Shown: positions 36,820-46,599 of the stretch, in pieces
How positions within the stretch are numbered: the stretch's first letter is position 1
How the letters are laid out: every line of letters starts with the position of its first letter
DNA from: Salinimicrobium marinum
Lineage (GTDB): Bacteria; Bacteroidota; Bacteroidia; Flavobacteriales; Flavobacteriaceae
Assembly (NCBI RefSeq): GCF_014651535.1
Contig: NZ_BMXB01000005.1
Span: 1-64,000, forward strand
Length of the DNA stretch: 64,000 nt
Direction of reading: 5' to 3'
Notes under the pieces: model-generated
The model's input: only the letters and a program-made list of their open reading frames with translations
The model's database searches: none
Told to the model about the DNA's origin: nothing
Translations under genes and position numbers: made by a program

Positions 36820-38268
36820 ATGGCATATACTGAAGACGACTTAAAAAAAGAGCTCGACCAGCAAGAAGAATACAAGTACGGATTTTATACCGATATAGAA
36901 TCTGATACCTTTCCTGTGGGCTTGAATGAAGATATTGTTCGTGCGATATCCAAAAAGAAAAACGAACCGGAATGGATGACCAACTGGCGTTTGGAAGCAT
37001 ATCGCGCGTGGGAGAAAATGAAGGAACCAGATTGGGCAAACGTACATTACGAAAAACCTAATTTTCAGAATATTTCTTATTATTCGGCTCCCAATAAGAA
37101 GCCTAAATACGACAGCCTGGATGAAGTAGATCCGGAATTGCTGGATACGTTCAAGAAACTTGGAATTTCTCTTGATGAGCAGAAAAAACTAGCCGGGGTG
37201 GCCGTGGATATTGTAATGGATTCGGTTTCCGTAACCACAACTTTCAAAAAAACACTGGCAGAAAAAGGAATTATATTCTGTTCAATTTCAGAAGCAATTC
37301 AGGAGCATCCCGAACTGGTCAAGAAATATTTGGGGACTGTAGTTCCTCAGAGAGATAATTTTTATGCTGCCCTAAATGCAGCAGTATTTAGTGACGGTTC
37401 CTTTTGTTATATTCCAAAGGGAGTACGCTGTCCAATGGAACTTTCTACCTATTTCAGAATTAATCAGGCTGGTACAGGCCAGTTTGAACGTACGCTGGTA
37501 ATTGCAGATGAAGGAAGTTATGTTAGCTACCTTGAAGGTTGTACTGCGCCATCACGGGATGAAAATCAACTGCATGCTGCAGTTGTGGAATTGATATCGT
37601 TAGATAATGCAGAGATCAAATATTCCACTGTACAAAACTGGTTCCCCGGGAACAAAGAAGGAAAAGGCGGAGTTTACAATTTCGTGACAAAAAGAGGGAT
37701 TTGCGAGAAAAATGCAAAAATTTCCTGGACTCAGGTAGAAACAGGATCGGCCGTTACATGGAAATATCCTAGCTGTATCTTAAAAGGCGATAATTCTGTT
37801 GGGGAATTTTATTCCATTGCACTTACCAACAATTATCAACAGGCAGATACCGGTACTAAAATGATCCATATTGGAAAAAACACAAAAAGTACCATCATCT
37901 CCAAAGGAATATCCGCCGGAAAATCGCAAAACAGCTATCGCGGACTCGTACAAATTAACAGCAAGGCAGAAAATGCAAGAAATTTCTCGCAGTGTGACTC
38001 TCTGTTAATGGGTAATGAATGTGGCGCTCATACTTTTCCTTATATAGAAGCAAAGAATAAAACGGCTAAGATAGAACACGAAGCGACCACCAGTAAAATT
38101 GGTGAAGACCAGATATTTTACTGTAACCAGCGTGGAATTGACACCGAAAAAGCCATTGCACTTATTGTAAATGGATTTAGTAAAGAAGTTTTAAATAAAC
38201 TTCCAATGGAATTTGCAGTGGAAGCACAAAAGCTTCTGGAGATTTCCCTGGAAGGATCTGTAGGATAA
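36820..38268 (+). CDS. sufB: Fe-S cluster assembly protein SufB
   Basis: Scaffold subunit of the SufBCD complex on which clusters are built. The 482 residues show the usual SufB signatures: [77 protein letters not shown] and the ending [27 protein letters not shown]. Cysteines in SYLEGCTAP and at SQCDSLLMG are in place. Length equals that of other bacteria. It is followed after 5 bases by a small lipoprotein gene. Confidence 0.97.
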   Translation: MAYTEDDLKKELDQQEEYKYGFYTDIESDTFPVGLNEDIVRAISKKKNEPEWMTNWRLEAYRAWEKMKEPDWANVHYEKPNFQNISYYSAPNKKPKYDSLDEVDPELLDTFKKLGISLDEQKKLAGVAVDIVMDSVSVTTTFKKTLAEKGIIFCSISEAIQEHPELVKKYLGTVVPQRDNFYAALNAAVFSDGSFCYIPKGVRCPMELSTYFRINQAGTGQFERTLVIADEGSYVSYLEGCTAPSRDENQLHAAVVELISLDNAEIKYSTVQNWFPGNKEGKGGVYNFVTKRGICEKNAKISWTQVETGSAVTWKYPSCILKGDNSVGEFYSIALTNNYQQADTGTKMIHIGKNTKSTIISKGISAGKSQNSYRGLVQINSKAENARNFSQCDSLLMGNECGAHTFPYIEAKNKTAKIEHEATTSKIGEDQIFYCNQRGIDTEKAIALIVNGFSKEVLNKLPMEFAVEAQKLLEISLEGSVG

Positions 38269-38273
38269 TAAGT

Positions 38274-38666
38274 ATGAAAGAGAAGGTTTTAGCATTACTA
38301 CTTTGTTTGTTCCTGTTTTCCGCTTGTGGAGATTCGGGTGATGATGAAATGGAAAGCATGGAACCAGAGGCTGTTGCAGACAGCATCCCTACCCTGGAAG
38401 GGCAATTCATATTCCTTTCAAATGAAGCAATACTTAAAGGAGAAAGTTTCATTTATGGGGTGGCTATAGATTCTGTTTCTCTGAATCTTGCCGAAAAGGT
38501 AAAACCATTCAAAAATGAAAGTTTTGATATGGTACCCGTAAAAGTGAAAGCCAAAATCCTGAAGAACAGTAGTACCAGGGGTTGGAATGAAACTATAGAA
38601 ATTAGGGAAGTACTGGAATTACCGGAAAGTAAACCGGCTTCAGAAAAAGAAGCTTTTGAAGAATAA
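38274..38666 (+). CDS. Small lipoprotein within the suf operon
   Basis: The 130 residues have a lipoprotein signal peptide with lipobox FSAC (Cys18) followed by an acidic, disordered linker ([14 protein letters not shown]) and a beta-rich domain of about 75 residues ([31 protein letters not shown]). No known family recognised and there are no further cysteines to hold a cluster. It is inserted between sufB and sufC, 5 bases after sufB and 44 before sufC, so it is almost surely transcribed with them. Its surface location contrasts with the cytoplasmic SUF machinery. Confidence 0.75.
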   Translation: MKEKVLALLLCLFLFSACGDSGDDEMESMEPEAVADSIPTLEGQFIFLSNEAILKGESFIYGVAIDSVSLNLAEKVKPFKNESFDMVPVKVKAKILKNSSTRGWNETIEIREVLELPESKPASEKEAFEE

Positions 38667-38710
38667 AATTTAGGAAATACCTGGAGAACAGGAAATATTC
38701 AATAGAAATT

Positions 38711-39466
38711 ATGCTTAAAATAAAGAATTTACACGCTAAAGTAGAAGGCCTTAAAATATTAAAAGGTATTAACCTGGAAATTAATCCGGGAGAGATTCAC
38801 GCTATCATGGGGCCCAATGGATCGGGAAAAAGTACCCTTTCATCTGTGATTGCAGGAAAAGAGGAATATGAAGTGACGCGTGGGGAGATTAACTTTGAAG
38901 GAGAAGATCTTACAGAATTTGATGCGGAAGAAAGAGCACACAAAGGAGTTTTCCTTTCGTTCCAGTATCCTGTTGAAATTCCCGGAGTGTCTGTAACAAA
39001 CTTTATGAGAGCTGTGATCAATGCCAACAGAAAAGCAAAGGGCATGCAAGATATGCCGGCCAATGAAATGCTTAAGTTGATTAGAGACAAATCTGAACTT
39101 CTTGAGATCGACCGTAAGTTTTTATCCCGTTCTCTCAATGAAGGATTTTCCGGTGGGGAGAAGAAAAGAAATGAGATCTTCCAGATGGCGATGCTTGAGC
39201 CGAAATTAGCTATTCTTGATGAAACAGATTCCGGACTGGATATTGATGCTCTTAGAATCGTTGCAAACGGAGTGAACAAACTGAGACGGCCAGACAATGC
39301 TACCTTAGTGATCACTCACTACCAAAGATTACTGGATTATATCATTCCGGATTTTGTACACGTAATGGTGGACGGAAAGATCGTAAAATCCGGAACCAAA
39401 GAGCTTGCAAAAGAGCTTGAAGTAAAAGGTTACGACTGGCTGAAAGAAGAAGTGAGCGCCTCATAG
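38711..39466 (+). CDS. sufC: Fe-S cluster assembly ATPase SufC
   Basis: ABC-type ATPase that drives conformational changes of SufB and SufD. The 251 residues show Walker [10 protein letters not shown] at 34-42, the signature region [14 protein letters not shown], and Walker B with [17 protein letters not shown], followed by the switch His in VITHYQR. There are no membrane segments. The gene lies 80 bases before sufD. Confidence 0.97.
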   Translation: MLKIKNLHAKVEGLKILKGINLEINPGEIHAIMGPNGSGKSTLSSVIAGKEEYEVTRGEINFEGEDLTEFDAEERAHKGVFLSFQYPVEIPGVSVTNFMRAVINANRKAKGMQDMPANEMLKLIRDKSELLEIDRKFLSRSLNEGFSGGEKKRNEIFQMAMLEPKLAILDETDSGLDIDALRIVANGVNKLRRPDNATLVITHYQRLLDYIIPDFVHVMVDGKIVKSGTKELAKELEVKGYDWLKEEVSAS

Positions 39467-39546
39467 ACTCAGTTGCAAAAACTGAACATAAAGAAGCTTA
39501 CAAAATATATTTTCCGGTTAACGGAAAAGGACAATTTGATATTGAT

Positions 39547-40860
39547 ATGGAATTAAAAGATAAATTATTATCCTCTTTTCTAGCTTTTGAAGAGCAGGTG
39601 AATATGCATTCTGAAGTGCATGATATACGAAGTCGTGCCATTAAAGATTTTGATGATTTGGGTTTTCCCTCTAAAAAGCAGGAAGCATGGAAATACACTT
39701 CTTTAAATAAAATTTTAAAGCACGATTACACTGTTTTCCCTAAAAAGGAGGATGCGATTGATTATCGGGATGTTGAGAAATATTTTATCGACGACATCGA
39801 CACTTATAAAATTGTGTTTGTTGACGGGATTTATTCTTCTCACCTTTCGGCTACCACTCATGAAAAAATAGATGCATGTCTTATGTCTTCGGCTATGAAC
39901 AGTCCAAAGTATAAGGCGGTAATAGACAATTATTTTAACAAAGTAGCACCAAAAGAAAGCCTAACTTCCCTGAACACAGCTTTTTCAAGGGAAGGAGCCT
40001 ACATTAATATTCCGAAGAACACGATGGCCGACAAGCCTATACAAGTGGTGAATTTCTCTACCGGAAATGAAGCTGCTTTGCTTGTACAACCCCGAAATTT
40101 GATCGTGGTGGGTGAAAATTCCCATGTTCAGATCATTGAACGTCATCAAAGCCTTTCTGATAATCCGGTATTGACAAATTCAGTGACAGAGATCTTTGCT
40201 GATAAACGTGCAGTTGTGGACTATTATAAGATCCAGAATGACAGAAAATCTGCTTCTATGGTAGATAACACTTTTATTGAACAGCACCGTGAAAGCTTTT
40301 GCTCTGTTCATACATTTTCCTTTGGCGGAAACATTACAAGGAACAATCTTAACTTCTATCAAAAAGGAGAACGCATAGATTCTACTTTAAAGGGAATTAC
40401 GGTGATAGAAGGAAACCAACATGTAGATCACAATACATTGGTTCATCACCAGGAGCCTAACTGTGAAAGTCATCAGGATTACAAAGGTGTCTTCGGAGAA
40501 AACTCCACAGGGGTCTTTAACGGTAAAATACTGGTAGATAAAAAAGCACAAAAAACCAACGCTTTTCAATCCAACAATAACATTTTGTTAGACGATAAAG
40601 CCACCATTAACTCAAAGCCCCAACTGGAGATCTTTGCAGATGATGTAAAATGTAGTCATGGTTGTACCATTGGTCAGCTTGACGAAGATGCGTTGTTTTA
40701 TTTACGTTCCCGTGGAATTCCGGCGAAAGAAGCACGTGCATTGTTAATGTATGCTTTTGCCAATAATGTACTGGAAAGTGTAAAGATTCCGGAAATTAAA
40801 AGAAAAATCAATAAGATCATCGCCAATAAACTGGGCGTAAGCATCGGATTCAATCTCTAA
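39547..40860 (+). CDS. sufD: Fe-S cluster assembly protein SufD
   Basis: SufB paralogue that completes the SufBC2D scaffold and helps iron entry. The 437 residues show the N-terminal helical part (KKQEAWKYTSLNKIL), the beta-helix core, and the C-terminal SufBD signature KCSHGCTIGQLDEDALFYLRSRGI with its conserved His, followed by a helical tail (REARALLMYAFANNVL-like). Length fits the family. Confidence 0.96.
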   Translation: MELKDKLLSSFLAFEEQVNMHSEVHDIRSRAIKDFDDLGFPSKKQEAWKYTSLNKILKHDYTVFPKKEDAIDYRDVEKYFIDDIDTYKIVFVDGIYSSHLSATTHEKIDACLMSSAMNSPKYKAVIDNYFNKVAPKESLTSLNTAFSREGAYINIPKNTMADKPIQVVNFSTGNEAALLVQPRNLIVVGENSHVQIIERHQSLSDNPVLTNSVTEIFADKRAVVDYYKIQNDRKSASMVDNTFIEQHRESFCSVHTFSFGGNITRNNLNFYQKGERIDSTLKGITVIEGNQHVDHNTLVHHQEPNCESHQDYKGVFGENSTGVFNGKILVDKKAQKTNAFQSNNNILLDDKATINSKPQLEIFADDVKCSHGCTIGQLDEDALFYLRSRGIPAKEARALLMYAFANNVLESVKIPEIKRKINKIIANKLGVSIGFNL

Positions 40861-40897
40861 TAACCGAAGTTCCAACATCTCTTAATTTACTTCTGAA

Positions 40898-42136
40898 ATG
40901 AAAATTGCTGCTGAAAAAAATATTTTTGACGTCGAATCTATCCGGAAGGATTTTCCTATTCTTTCCCGCAAGGTGAACGGATATCCGCTGGTGTATTTTG
41001 ACAATGCAGCAACCTCTCAAACACCTCAGCAGGTAATTGATGCCATTTCAGATTATTACACAGGTTATAATGCAAATATCCACAGAGGTGTTCACACATT
41101 GTCACAGGAGGCAACAGATGCTTATGAAGGTGCGAGGCAAAAAGTTCAGCAACATTTCAACGCTGAAAAAAGTCATGAGATCATATTTACTTCAGGAACC
41201 ACACACGCCATTAATCTTGTAGCACATGGTTTTGGTTCATTACTTTCCAAAGGTGATGAAATTCTGGTTTCTGCACTGGAGCATCATTCCAACATCGTTC
41301 CCTGGCAAATGCTATGCGAACGCACCGGAGCAGTGATGAAAGTTATTCCCATGAATGACAACGGGATGTTGCAAATGGATCAATTTGAAGAATTACTTTC
41401 AGAAAAAACAAAGCTTGTATTTTTAAACCACGTTTCCAATGCATTGGGAACTATAAATCCGGTGAGAGAAATCATTCAGAAAGCACATACTAAAGGAGCA
41501 GCTGTTCTGCTTGATGGAGCACAGGCTGCCCCTCATATAAAAGCAGATGTACAGGAACTGGATGTAGATTTCTACGTCGTTTCAGGACATAAAATGTGTG
41601 GTCCTACAGGAGTTGGGATACTATATGGAAAAGAAGAATGGCTGGAAAAACTTCCTCCATATCAGGGTGGTGGTGAAATGATCGCAACAGTGACTTTTGA
41701 AAAAACCACCTATGCAGGTCTGCCACATAAATTTGAAGCCGGAACCCCCAATATTTGCGGCGGAATTGCTTTTGGAGCAGCATTGGATTACCTGAACAAT
41801 ATTGGTTTTGAAAAAATTGCGGCATACGAACATGAATTACTGGAGTATGCCACAGAAAAATTACTGGAAATTCAAGATCTAAGAATTTACGGAATTTCAA
41901 AAGAGAAAACGGCCGTGATCTCTTTTAATATTGGCGAAATTCATCCCTATGACATAGGCACCATTGTAGATAAACTGGGAATTGCGGTCCGAACAGGGCA
42001 TCACTGCGCCCAGCCTATTATGGATTACTATAAAATCCCGGGAACAGTAAGAGCTTCTTTTGCATTCTATAATACTAAAGAAGAAATAGATACCTTTGTA
42101 GAAGCAGTGAAAAAGGCAAAAACCATGTTATCTTAA
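40898..42136 (+). CDS. sufS: Cysteine desulfurase SufS
   Basis: PLP enzyme that takes sulfur from cysteine for cluster building, passing it to SufE. The 412 residues show YFDNAATSQTP, HHSNIVPWQ (His near PLP), the PLP-binding Lys232 in VSGHKMCGPTG, and the active-site Cys370 in RTGHHCAQP, which lies in the short loop typical of group II desulfurases. The ending GTVRASFAFYNTKEEID is standard. 37 bases after sufD. Confidence 0.97.
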   Translation: MKIAAEKNIFDVESIRKDFPILSRKVNGYPLVYFDNAATSQTPQQVIDAISDYYTGYNANIHRGVHTLSQEATDAYEGARQKVQQHFNAEKSHEIIFTSGTTHAINLVAHGFGSLLSKGDEILVSALEHHSNIVPWQMLCERTGAVMKVIPMNDNGMLQMDQFEELLSEKTKLVFLNHVSNALGTINPVREIIQKAHTKGAAVLLDGAQAAPHIKADVQELDVDFYVVSGHKMCGPTGVGILYGKEEWLEKLPPYQGGGEMIATVTFEKTTYAGLPHKFEAGTPNICGGIAFGAALDYLNNIGFEKIAAYEHELLEYATEKLLEIQDLRIYGISKEKTAVISFNIGEIHPYDIGTIVDKLGIAVRTGHHCAQPIMDYYKIPGTVRASFAFYNTKEEIDTFVEAVKKAKTMLS

Positions 42137-42141
42137 TTGAT

Positions 42142-42543
42142 ATGAGAGCTCTCCTGTTCATTTTGGCGGTAATATTTTCAGTATCCTGTGCTAATACCGC
42201 AGATACTGTTTCAGATGAAGTTCTGGACGGGGAATATCAATTAACAGGATTACGCGGGAATTCTTTTTCCGAAGAGATCGTTTTCAGTTTTAATCCTATT
42301 GGTAATATCATTTCGGGAAATACCGGCTGCAATCAGTTTTCGGCTAATTTCTATCAGGAAGGCAGGGATGTGAATTTCACTACGCCTATAAGTACCAGGA
42401 AATACTGCGAAGGTAAAATGAAAACCGAACAGCGAATACTGGAATCCTTTGAAGAAGCTACAAAATTTATTCGTACAGGAGATGAATTCACCTTCTTTTC
42501 CGAAGGGAACAGACCTCTAATTACGTTAACTAAATCGAATTAA
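42142..42543 (+). CDS. META-domain lipoprotein within the suf operon
   Basis: The 133 residues have a lipoprotein signal with lipobox FSVSC (Cys16), then a META/HslJ-like domain: DGEYQLTGLRGN, FSFNPIGNIISGNTGCNQFSANF, TRKYCEGKMKTEQRILESFEEATKF. The GNTGCNQF and paired cysteine pattern is characteristic. META-domain proteins are linked to heat-shock or stress tolerance in other bacteria. It begins 5 bases after sufS and ends 1 base before sufE, so it is fully embedded in the operon. Confidence 0.85.
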   Translation: MRALLFILAVIFSVSCANTADTVSDEVLDGEYQLTGLRGNSFSEEIVFSFNPIGNIISGNTGCNQFSANFYQEGRDVNFTTPISTRKYCEGKMKTEQRILESFEEATKFIRTGDEFTFFSEGNRPLITLTKSN

Positions 42544-42544
42544 A

Positions 42545-42973
42545 GTGAGTAACAATATAAAAGAGATACAGGAAGAAATTGTAGATGAATTTGCACTTTT
42601 CGATGATTGGATGCAACGTTATGAGCATATGATCGAATTGGGAAAATCTCTTCCACTAATTGACGAAAAATATAAAACTGAAGATAATCTCATTATGGGT
42701 TGTCAAAGTAAGGTTTGGGTACATGCTGAAATGAAGAACGAAAAATTGATCTTCACTGCAGATAGTGATGCCATTATCACCAAGGGTATCATTGCCGTGT
42801 TGATAAGATCTTTTTCAAACCAACACCCGAAGGATATTATTGATGCAGATACCCAATTCATTGATGAAATTGGATTAAAAGAACACCTTTCGCCCACCCG
42901 TGCCAACGGATTGGTGAGTATGATCAAGCAGCTAAAAATGTATGCTGTAGCATACCAAACACAATTGAATTAA
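42545..42973 (+). CDS. sufE: Sulfur acceptor protein SufE
   Basis: Accepts persulfide sulfur from SufS and delivers it to SufB. The 142 residues show MQRYEHMIELGKSLP and the active-site Cys53 in IMGCQSKVW, ending in a helical TRANGLVSMIKQLKMYA stretch. Start is GTG at 42545, directly after the stop of the META-domain gene; the next gene begins 1 base after its own stop, suggesting translational coupling. Confidence 0.95.
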   Translation: MSNNIKEIQEEIVDEFALFDDWMQRYEHMIELGKSLPLIDEKYKTEDNLIMGCQSKVWVHAEMKNEKLIFTADSDAIITKGIIAVLIRSFSNQHPKDIIDADTQFIDEIGLKEHLSPTRANGLVSMIKQLKMYAVAYQTQLN

Positions 42974-42974
42974 G

Positions 42975-43298
42975 ATGGAACACGCAGAGAACTCAGAGGA
43001 ATTAGGAGAGAAAATTGTAAGGGTATTAAAGACCATTTATGATCCCGAAATTCCGGTAGATATATACGAATTGGGCCTTATCTATGACGTTATGGTCAAT
43101 GAAGATGATGAGGTTAAAATATTAATGACGCTTACTACCCCAAACTGTCCGGTAGCAGAATCTTTACCACAGGAAGTTGAAGAAAGAGTAAAGTCACTTG
43201 ATGAGGTCAAAGACGCAGAGGTGGAGATTACTTTTGACCCGCCATGGACGCAGGAGCTTATGAGCGAAGAAGCCAAACTGGAACTCGGAATGTTGTAA
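42975..43298 (+). CDS. sufT: SufT / MIP18-family (DUF59) protein
   Basis: DUF59 protein that helps mature Fe-S proteins. The 107 residues show TIYDPEIPVDIYELGLIYDV at 22-41, the family signature, and TTPNCPVAESLPQEV with the conserved cysteine, then VEITFDPPWTQELMSEEAK. It lies directly downstream of sufE in the same operon. Confidence 0.93.
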   Translation: MEHAENSEELGEKIVRVLKTIYDPEIPVDIYELGLIYDVMVNEDDEVKILMTLTTPNCPVAESLPQEVEERVKSLDEVKDAEVEITFDPPWTQELMSEEAKLELGML

Positions 43299-43423
43299 TT
43301 GTAAATTACACTTCACAAGATTTTGCAAAAATTCAGGAGACAGGGTTTACATTGTATAAACTCCGAATTCTGAATTTTTATTTGGGGATTTGTGGTAAAA
43401 ATAGCCGAAAAAAAGGAAAAATT

Positions 43424-43927
43424 ATGTCAGCAGAAATAGTAAACAGAATTGCGAATAGCAAGTTGATAACCTTTGACCTGGAAGATCATTATCCAAAGGG
43501 GGAAAGAGTTCTTTTTGATATCAAAGACTGGTTGCTGGAAGGATTTGTGCTGCGGGAGAAAGATTTCCGGGAAGCAGCAAAACATCATGACTGGTCAATT
43601 TATCAGGATAAATTTGTTGCCTTACATTGTTCAACAGATGCCATTATTCCAGGTTGGGCATATATGCTTCTTACCACTTATCTATCTCCATATTCAAAAA
43701 AAGTAGTGGTAGGAGACCTGGAAACCTTAAACAGTATTTTATACGCAGAGGTTATTGATAAGCTTGATGTATCTGAATATAAGGACAAACCAGTTATTGT
43801 TAAAGGCTGCTCCAACAAACCTGTGCCGCAAAATGCTTACATACAGCTTATTGAAAAATTACAGCCTGTGGCGCGAAGCCTTATGTACGGGGAAGCCTGT
43901 TCTTCTGTTCCACTCTTTAAAAAATAA
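43424..43927 (+). CDS. DUF2480 family protein
   Basis: The 167 residues start at MSAEIVNRIANSKL (ATG 43424); an upstream in-frame ATG would run into the end of sufT and is rejected. The sequence VNRIANSKLITFDLEDHYP, CSTDAIIPGWAYMLLTTYLS and VIVKGCSNKPVPQNAYIQLI fits DUF2480, which is Bacteroidota-specific and commonly found next to sufE/sufT. Three or more cysteines (CSTDA, GCSNK, GEACSS) could suit Fe-S or sulfur handling, but this is inference. It is followed by the DUF3078 gene after 8 bases. Confidence 0.85.
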   Translation: MSAEIVNRIANSKLITFDLEDHYPKGERVLFDIKDWLLEGFVLREKDFREAAKHHDWSIYQDKFVALHCSTDAIIPGWAYMLLTTYLSPYSKKVVVGDLETLNSILYAEVIDKLDVSEYKDKPVIVKGCSNKPVPQNAYIQLIEKLQPVARSLMYGEACSSVPLFKK

Positions 43928-43935
43928 ACGGGTAT

Positions 43936-44835
43936 ATGTACAAGTGGGTTATTTCTGCAATTCTTTTCTTCGGAATTTATTCGGGTCAGGCTCAGGAAGA
44001 TGCGGAGGAAGATGAAGAAACGAGAGAATGGTCTTCAGAAGGTAAATTTCAGATCCTTTTTAATCAGTCGGCATTTAATAAAGAATGGACCGGCGGCGGA
44101 ACTTCCAGTATTGCCGGAAATGCAACTTTAGACTACGATTTCAATTACCGGAAAGATGATATCACCTGGGGCACAAAGATCCTTGCCAACTACGGACTCA
44201 CACGTACTGAAGCCAGCGATTACTTCCGGAAAACCAGCGACCGACTCGAAATTAATTCTACTGTTGGAAAACAGCTGAAAGAATCATACTGGTTTTATTC
44301 CTTTTTCACCAACTTTAGAACTCAGATCGACAAAGGCTATCAATACGCCAATAACCCCGACACCGGGGAAGAATCCAGAACCGAATTCACCACTTTTCTT
44401 TCCCCTGCTTACCTCCAGTTCGGACCTGGGATTATGTGGAAAAAGAATGAAGATTTCTTTTTCAATATCGCCCCTTCCACTGCCAGATTTATTTTTGTAG
44501 ATGCGCGATTTACAAGCAGTGAAAATTATGAGGACGGAAGGTATTTTGGGATTTCCAAAGGAGAATCCACACGATTTGAATGGGGTGCATCCCTCACAGG
44601 ATATGGAAAATTCGAAATTATTGAGAATGTTGTTATGGAAAACACACTGAGTCTGTATTCCAATTATCTCGAAAATGCCGATAATGTAGACCTTGATTAT
44701 CTTCTTAACCTTGAAATGGGGGTCAACAGCTTCCTAACCACTAACCTTATATTTCAGGCAATCTATGATGATAATGCCGTGGGTGCTTTTCAGATAAGGG
44801 AAGTATTTGGTTTAGGTTTCAACATTGAATTTTAA
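43936..44835 (+). CDS. DUF3078 outer-membrane protein
   Basis: The 299 residues have a signal peptide (ending GQAQ near 20), an acidic segment, and a repeated amphipathic beta-strand pattern ending in the aromatic LGFNIEF, typical of outer-membrane barrels. The pattern WTGGGTSSIAGNATLDYDFNY is typical of DUF3078. Role unknown. It is the last gene of the suf run, 8 bases after DUF2480; the operon probably ends in the following spacer. Confidence 0.82.
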   Translation: MYKWVISAILFFGIYSGQAQEDAEEDEETREWSSEGKFQILFNQSAFNKEWTGGGTSSIAGNATLDYDFNYRKDDITWGTKILANYGLTRTEASDYFRKTSDRLEINSTVGKQLKESYWFYSFFTNFRTQIDKGYQYANNPDTGEESRTEFTTFLSPAYLQFGPGIMWKKNEDFFFNIAPSTARFIFVDARFTSSENYEDGRYFGISKGESTRFEWGASLTGYGKFEIIENVVMENTLSLYSNYLENADNVDLDYLLNLEMGVNSFLTTNLIFQAIYDDNAVGAFQIREVFGLGFNIEF

Positions 44836-45271
44836 TCAGGTTACCCCTTGTAACTTTCCTTTTCTCTTGTTGAATGAAAACCACAAATTCACGGATAATC
44901 ATTTATTATTTGCTTCCTTCCGTGAGGATTAGATGCAAACGAACCCATTCCTTTGCCTTAGAATTTTCTTTTCGGAATTTGTAGAAAAAGAACATTCGTG
45001 CATTCGCGGCAAATTTCAGGAAATATTGATATTTCTCGAAAGCAACTAATTCCACGAATAATTATAGAATAATAGTAATCACAGGTTTGTTCATTCTTCC
45101 TGAAAGATATTATTACTAATTTAATCCTTCCAAAAATTTAAAGTTTCGGTAAAGAGAACTTTTAAATATTTGCGGCATATTTGAATATTAAATTTAATAT
45201 TAAAGGCTGCTCTTCTCGACGAAATTAATAGCAATCATTTATGTAACTTTGTAGTAAAAGCAAAACATTCT
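44836..45271. other. Spacer between DUF3078 gene and hflX
   Basis: 436 bases without a gene. CCACAAATTCACGGAT (44881-44896) and ATTCGTGCATTCGCGG (44994-45009) are a degenerate inverted pair (12 of 16 pair), which may be a worn dispersed repeat. A perfect 18-bp AT palindrome lies at 45184-45201. The hflX -7 box is at 45244-45251. No strong terminator or RNA gene was seen. Confidence 0.5.
45244..45251 (+). promoter_or_regulatory. Possible -7 box for hflX
   Basis: TAACTTTG matches TAnnTTTG, 21 bases before the hflX ATG. No TTG at good spacing is seen; an 18-bp palindrome (45184-45201) lies upstream and could be an operator. Confidence 0.45.
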
Positions 45272-46495
45272 ATGCTAGAAAAGAACAATTTAGAATATGA
45301 GAAGGTTGTTTTAATAGGAATCGTTTCCAGGGAACAGGATGAAGAAAAACTAAAGGAATATCTGGATGAGCTGGAATTCCTCACTTATACTGCCGGTGGC
45401 GAGGTACAAAAGAGGTTTTCACAAAAACTTGACATGCCCAATCCCAAGACTTTTATTGGAACAGGGAAAATGGAAGAAGTTCGGTTGTATGTCTCTGAAA
45501 ACGAAATTGGAACTGCCATTTTTGATGACGAACTTTCTCCTGCACAACAAAAGAACATTGAAAAGATCCTTCAGTGCAAAGTACTCGACAGAACTAATTT
45601 AATTCTAGATATTTTTGCCCAAAGGGCACAGACCAGCTATGCCCGCACACAAGTAGAACTGGCGCAATACCAATATTTACTCCCCAGACTTGCGGGAATG
45701 TGGACTCACCTTGAAAGACAGCGTGGTGGGATTGGAATGCGTGGGCCCGGAGAAACAGAAATTGAAACTGACCGCCGGATTGTTCGGGATAAAATAGCAC
45801 TTCTTAAAAAGAAACTGGAAACCATCGATAAACAGATGGAGGTACAGCGCGGAAACCGAGGACAATTAGTGCGGGTTGCCCTTGTAGGTTACACCAACGT
45901 GGGAAAATCCACCTTAATGAATGTGATTAGCAAAAGTAAAGTTTTCGCCGAAAACAAGCTTTTTGCCACACTCGATACCACAGTAAGAAAAGTTGTAATT
46001 CGCAATTTACCTTTCCTGTTAACCGATACCGTAGGATTCATTAGGAAATTACCGACCCAACTGGTAGAGTCTTTTAAATCTACCTTAGATGAAGTAAGAG
46101 AAGCCGATTTACTCCTGCACGTGGTGGACATCTCTCACCCCAACTTTGAAGAACATATAGCTTCCGTGAATCAGACGCTTTCTGAAATTAAAGGAGCAGA
46201 CAAACCAACTTTAATGGTATTCAATAAGATCGACAATTATGTTGCTGAACAAATTGAAGAAGACGATCTGATGACCGAAAGAACCGAATCCCATTATACT
46301 CTGGACGACTGGAGAAATACATGGATGAACAGGCTGGGAGACAATGTGCTTTTCATTTCGGCCCTCAACAAGGAGAATATGGAAGAATTCAGAAGGAAAG
46401 TATATGAAGCCGTTCGTGAGATCCACATCACAAGGTTTCCGTATAACAATTTCCTGTACCCCGAATATGATACGTATGGGGAAGAGGAAGAATAG
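45272..46495 (+). CDS. hflX: Ribosome-associated GTPase HflX
   Basis: GTPase that binds and splits stalled 70S ribosomes, often under heat stress. The 407 residues have the N-terminal HflX domain (FIGTGKMEEV, DDELSPAQQKNIEKIL, RTNLILDIFAQRAQT, RGGIGMRGPGETEIETDRR), a coiled-coil linker and a G domain with G1 GYTNVGKST near 206-214, G3 DTVGFIRKLP and G4 NKID. It has a terminator directly downstream. Confidence 0.96.
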   Translation: MLEKNNLEYEKVVLIGIVSREQDEEKLKEYLDELEFLTYTAGGEVQKRFSQKLDMPNPKTFIGTGKMEEVRLYVSENEIGTAIFDDELSPAQQKNIEKILQCKVLDRTNLILDIFAQRAQTSYARTQVELAQYQYLLPRLAGMWTHLERQRGGIGMRGPGETEIETDRRIVRDKIALLKKKLETIDKQMEVQRGNRGQLVRVALVGYTNVGKSTLMNVISKSKVFAENKLFATLDTTVRKVVIRNLPFLLTDTVGFIRKLPTQLVESFKSTLDEVREADLLLHVVDISHPNFEEHIASVNQTLSEIKGADKPTLMVFNKIDNYVAEQIEEDDLMTERTESHYTLDDWRNTWMNRLGDNVLFISALNKENMEEFRRKVYEAVREIHITRFPYNNFLYPEYDTYGEEEE

Positions 46496-46519
46496 GTTCA
46501 ATACACAACAAAATTTTAT

Positions 46520-46551
46520 AAGCCTTGCAGATATCATAATTTGTAAGGCTT
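46520..46551 (+). terminator. Terminator after hflX
   Basis: AAGCCTT and AAGGCTT form the base of a stem (46520-46526 and 46545-46551), extended by a CA/TG pair, followed by TCTATTTTT. It lies 24 bases past the hflX stop. Confidence 0.7.
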
Positions 46552-46599
46552 TCTATTTTTAAAATTTACTATTTTTAATCACCTATTAAACCACTGATT

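Noticed and set aside
36752-37039. 95-codon minus-strand frame across the sufB start
   Set aside because: Antisense shadow of sufB with no recognised pattern.
38711-39466. sufC as an ABC transporter ATPase
   Set aside because: The [13 protein letters not shown] Walker B region and the place between sufB and sufD are specific to SufC.
43244-43423. Upstream extension of the DUF2480 gene
   Set aside because: It overlaps the end of sufT in another frame and has no family similarity; ATG at 43424 gives the usual length.
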